Source: Neobacillus niacini
Lineage (GTDB): Bacteria > Bacillota > Bacilli > Bacillales > Cytobacillaceae
Length of the DNA stretch: 64,000 bases
Assembly: GCF_019749295.1 (NCBI RefSeq)
Contig: NZ_JACWFG010000011.1
Coordinates: 558,001 to 622,000 of the forward strand
Direction: 5' to 3'
Shown: positions 61,499 through 64,000 of the stretch, piece after piece
How the letters are laid out: each line of letters begins with the position of its first letter
Numbering within the stretch: position 1 is the first letter of the stretch
Position numbers and translations under genes: made by a program
Notes under the pieces: model-generated
Database searches by the model: none
What the model was told of the DNA's origin: nothing
Seen by the model: only the letters and a program-made list of their open reading frames with translations

Positions 61499-63503
61499 TA
61501 CATCTGCTCAAAAAGTGAATATTCTAATGGTGGATGATCATCCAGAAAACCTTCTTGCATTAGAAGCAGTACTCACTTCACCAAGCTACAATCTAATTAG
61601 TGCTCATTCAGGAAAAGAAGCCTTAAAATGTATGCTTAAACATGATTTTGCGGTGATTTTACTAGACGTTCAAATGCCGGGGCTGAATGGCTTCGAAACG
61701 GCCAAGCTGATAAAGGCGAGAGAAAGAACAAAAAATATCCCTATTATCTTTATTACAGCCATTAGTCAAGAAATGGAACATGTTCATCAAGGATACTCAG
61801 TTGGGGCGATCGATTATATTTTTAAACCCTTTCAGCCGGAAACCTTGAAAAAGAAAATTGAACAGTTTGTCAAAATCCATCAGAATCATCAAGAAAATAT
61901 CATTCAAACAGATTTAGGACATTTGCTTGAGCTAAATAAGGTTAACAAAAGGCTGGACAGAACCACCCTGAATTTACGTCGCACAGAGGCATTATCAAAA
62001 GCCATAAGTGAAACAATCACCGATACGATCGTCACGTTTGATAATCAAGGGTGTATTCTTTCCGTAAATCCGGCTGTCCACAGCATGTTTGGCTATCAGG
62101 TAAAGGAATTGGTGGATAGACACGTTCTGAAGCTTTTTCCGCAATGGGAGACTGAAGTGTTAGCTGATTCATCCACGTTCCTTTCATCGATGAAACAATC
62201 GGCAGGAAAAATTATTGAAGTAATTGCTTGTAAAAAGGATAAAAGCTGCTTCAATGCGGATCTGTTAATTGCCTCAACCATCATTGAGGATGAACAGATA
62301 TTTGTTTGTACCATACGTGATGTAACAGAACGAAAGCAAATAGAAGAAGCGAAAAAACAAAGATTTCATAATTTAGAACATCTTGTGAATGAGCGGACAC
62401 GTGAACTGACCAAGTCAAATAAGGAATTGCAAAAAGAAATAGAAGAACGAAAAAAAATTGCCGACCATCTGGTCCGTTCCCAAGAAAGGTCTCGAAAGAT
62501 CTTTGAATCCAGCCCTTGTTTATTGGCGATTTTATCACAAAAAGATCTAACCTTTATTGAAGTCAATACCAGTTGGACAACCTATATCGGTTATAGTGCT
62601 GAAGAATTAATCAATCAAAAAATAAATCGTATGAATTTTATGGATGATGCAACGGAGATGGTTATTGATTTTACTAAGAAGAGTAGAAACAAGAAAATTA
62701 GGTATGAGACGAAAAACGGAGAAGTTCGATCAGGTTTATTATCGACTGAATTGATTGATATCGATTCCGAACCATGTTTGTTGATTGTATTGACAGATAT
62801 TACGGACAGGGTACACCTGGAAAATGAAATGTACCGTTTAGACCGCTTAAATTTAATCGGTGAGATGGCAGCCGGTATTGCCCATGAAATCAGAAATCCG
62901 ATGACAACGGTTCAAGGGTTTTTACAATTAACCAGGAATAAAGTCGATAAGTTATCGACGGATATCATTGATTTAATGCTAGAGGAATTGAACAGAGCAA
63001 ACTCTATCATTACAGAATTTCTGAATCTAGCAAAAAATAAAATCAGTGTCAAAAAGAAGCAAAGTTTGAACGCGATTATTGAAGCTCTTTTTCCTCTGAT
63101 TCAAGCAGAAGCATTACGTTCAAATAAACAGCTTAAGCTTGAATTGGAAGAATGCCCTGATATCTCACTGGATGAAAAAGAAATTCGCCAGCTCATCTTG
63201 AATATTGCCTTAAATGGGTTGGATGCCATGAATTCTAATGGGGTTTTGACGATTAAAACCTATAAAGAGAATGAAACCGTACTTCTTCAAATAAAAGACC
63301 AAGGTCAGGGAATCAGCCCAGAAGTATTATCAAAAGTAGGGACACCTTTCTTTACAACAAAGGAAACAGGAACAGGTTTGGGGTTAGCCATTTGTTACAG
63401 TGTAGCCAAAAGGCATGATGCCCAAATTGAAATTGATACGAGTGATGCAGGTTCCACATTCTCTATCCAATTTCAGCTCATTCCCAGCTTAATCAACACG
63501 TAA
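61464..63503 (+). CDS. Response-regulator/PAS/histidine kinase fusion
   Basis: About 679 residues, no membrane helices. Order: receiver domain (NILMVDDHPENLLALEAVL, phospho-Asp in VILLDVQMPGLNG, Lys in DYIFKPFQPETL), PAS (ITDTIVTFDNQGCILSVNPAVHSMF), coiled coil, PAS (about residues 335-450), HisKA (GEMAAGIAHEIRNPMTTVQGF) and HATPase (GTGLGLAICYSVAKRHDA). ATG 61464 has GGAGAA upstream; in-frame ATGs at 61440 and 61452 are possible. It overlaps the CheR gene. KinA/KinE-like output domains suggest phosphorelay input. Confidence 0.87.
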   Translation: MDPKESTEKLNNTSAQKVNILMVDDHPENLLALEAVLTSPSYNLISAHSGKEALKCMLKHDFAVILLDVQMPGLNGFETAKLIKARERTKNIPIIFITAISQEMEHVHQGYSVGAIDYIFKPFQPETLKKKIEQFVKIHQNHQENIIQTDLGHLLELNKVNKRLDRTTLNLRRTEALSKAISETITDTIVTFDNQGCILSVNPAVHSMFGYQVKELVDRHVLKLFPQWETEVLADSSTFLSSMKQSAGKIIEVIACKKDKSCFNADLLIASTIIEDEQIFVCTIRDVTERKQIEEAKKQRFHNLEHLVNERTRELTKSNKELQKEIEERKKIADHLVRSQERSRKIFESSPCLLAILSQKDLTFIEVNTSWTTYIGYSAEELINQKINRMNFMDDATEMVIDFTKKSRNKKIRYETKNGEVRSGLLSTELIDIDSEPCLLIVLTDITDRVHLENEMYRLDRLNLIGEMAAGIAHEIRNPMTTVQGFLQLTRNKVDKLSTDIIDLMLEELNRANSIITEFLNLAKNKISVKKKQSLNAIIEALFPLIQAEALRSNKQLKLELEECPDISLDEKEIRQLILNIALNGLDAMNSNGVLTIKTYKENETVLLQIKDQGQGISPEVLSKVGTPFFTTKETGTGLGLAICYSVAKRHDAQIEIDTSDAGSTFSIQFQLIPSLINT

Positions 63504-63539
63504 GTTCATTCTTAATAGTGAGAAAGGGGGAAGGATGCC

Positions 63540-64000
63540 TTGTTTAAAAAAGGGAAAATGATGGTGGTTATGGCTGCTATCATTACTGTCTTTGTTCTAG
63601 GTTTTATATCACTAACCTATGCTGATAAAAAGCCGACAGTGGTTGTGGTGTTAAAAGAAGGAAACTCAGAATACTGGAGAATTATGAAAGCCGGTATAGA
63701 AAAAGGGTTTAAAGACTTTGACATTGATGGACGTGTGTTGGTTCCTAGTCAAGCAACAGATCAAGAACAGGCAGATTTATTAAAGATGATCTATCAGGAA
63801 AAACCTGATGTGATTGTCACCGCACCGATTAGTACATCTGTAAGCCCAGCTTTAGAAACGTTTACGGATGTACCAGTTTTGCTGGTGGATACCGACATTC
63901 CTTTAAAGAACAAAACAGCGTATATAGGAACAGATAATCTGGATTTAGGTAAAAAGGCAGGAGCCTTTTTAGCCTCACAGCTGCAGCCAGGGGATAAGAT
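63540..64000 (+). CDS. Sugar-binding-type periplasmic protein (3' truncated)
   Basis: The first 153 residues run to the window edge. An N-terminal signal or anchor (MVVMAAIITVFVLGFISLTYA) is followed by the Peripla_BP_4 pattern PTVVVVLKEGNSEYWRIMKAGIEKGFKDF, PDVIVTAPIST, VLLVDTDIP and YIGTDNLDLGKKAG. TTG 63540 is the only workable start (a nearby ATG runs into a stop), with AGGGGG upstream. Lying after two kinases and CheR, it may be the ligand-binding partner of the hybrid kinase. Confidence 0.8.
   Translation, partial: MFKKGKMMVVMAAIITVFVLGFISLTYADKKPTVVVVLKEGNSEYWRIMKAGIEKGFKDFDIDGRVLVPSQATDQEQADLLKMIYQEKPDVIVTAPISTSVSPALETFTDVPVLLVDTDIPLKNKTAYIGTDNLDLGKKAGAFLASQLQPGDK

Overview
The window comes from a low-GC, endospore-forming Firmicute of the Bacillaceae. 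Supporting signs are strong AGGAGG-type ribosome binding sites, frequent GTG/TTG starts, a GerA-type germination operon, ThiO/TenI-type thiazole synthesis, Spx and SaiR-like regulators, a CcpA cre site and a ydaO-type riboswitch. The nicotinate cluster brings Neobacillus/Bacillus niacini-like organisms to mind; that placement is inference. No rRNA, tRNA, CRISPR array, transposase or phage gene was seen.

Layout. 0-4.3 kb: end of a membrane protein, then a TPP-riboswitch-controlled thiazole operon (tenI-thiO-thiS-thiG-thiF). 4.3-6.8 kb: a redox-stress block (Spx paralogue, Rrf2/SaiR-like repressor, IDEAL-domain protein, nitroreductase) with four copies of one 21-bp palindrome. 6.9-15 kb: a sugar locus (GntR/LacI-type regulator, ABC importer without ATPase, TIM-barrel isomerase, two Gfo/Idh/MocA dehydrogenases). 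15-23.3 kb: mixed metabolism (amidohydrolase plus transporter, broken metallo-beta-lactamase-fold gene, GH4 glycosidase, GDSL esterase, kinase-like phosphotransferase) with dispersed ACCGTCCCC repeats. 23.3-27.7 kb: a decayed GerA fragment, an Rrf2/AhpD pair, DinB, a FabF-like synthase with an ATA at the expected start, and remnants of an OhrR/glutathione peroxidase pair. 27.8-36.3 kb: germination operon A-C-B, a TetR regulator and MFS exporter sharing operators with the FabF-like gene, and VanZ with a VanR/VanS-like pair. 36.4-39.7 kb: arylamine N-acetyltransferase, an HExxH protein, MocA and a DUF1648 protein.

38.6-55.1 kb is the centrepiece: an apparently complete aerobic nicotinate degradation cluster. 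MocA and XdhC would mature a three-subunit molybdenum hydroxylase (nicotinate to 6-hydroxynicotinate). NicC, NicX, NicD, NicF and NicE homologues would then carry it through 2,5-dihydroxypyridine, N-formylmaleamate, maleamate and maleate to fumarate. A Liv-type ABC importer with a permease-ATPase fusion sits inside the cluster. The cluster also encodes an unusual candidate regulator: a MerR-like helix-turn-helix fused to an isochorismatase/maleamate-amidase domain whose catalytic Cys and Lys are replaced. It looks like a dead paralogue of the neighbouring NicF turned into a sensor.

55-64 kb: a DUF5673-like membrane protein, a c-di-AMP riboswitch upstream of a Glu/Asp:cation symporter, then a signalling block (hybrid histidine kinase, CheR-type methyltransferase, response-regulator/PAS/kinase fusion, sugar-binding-like protein cut by the window edge).
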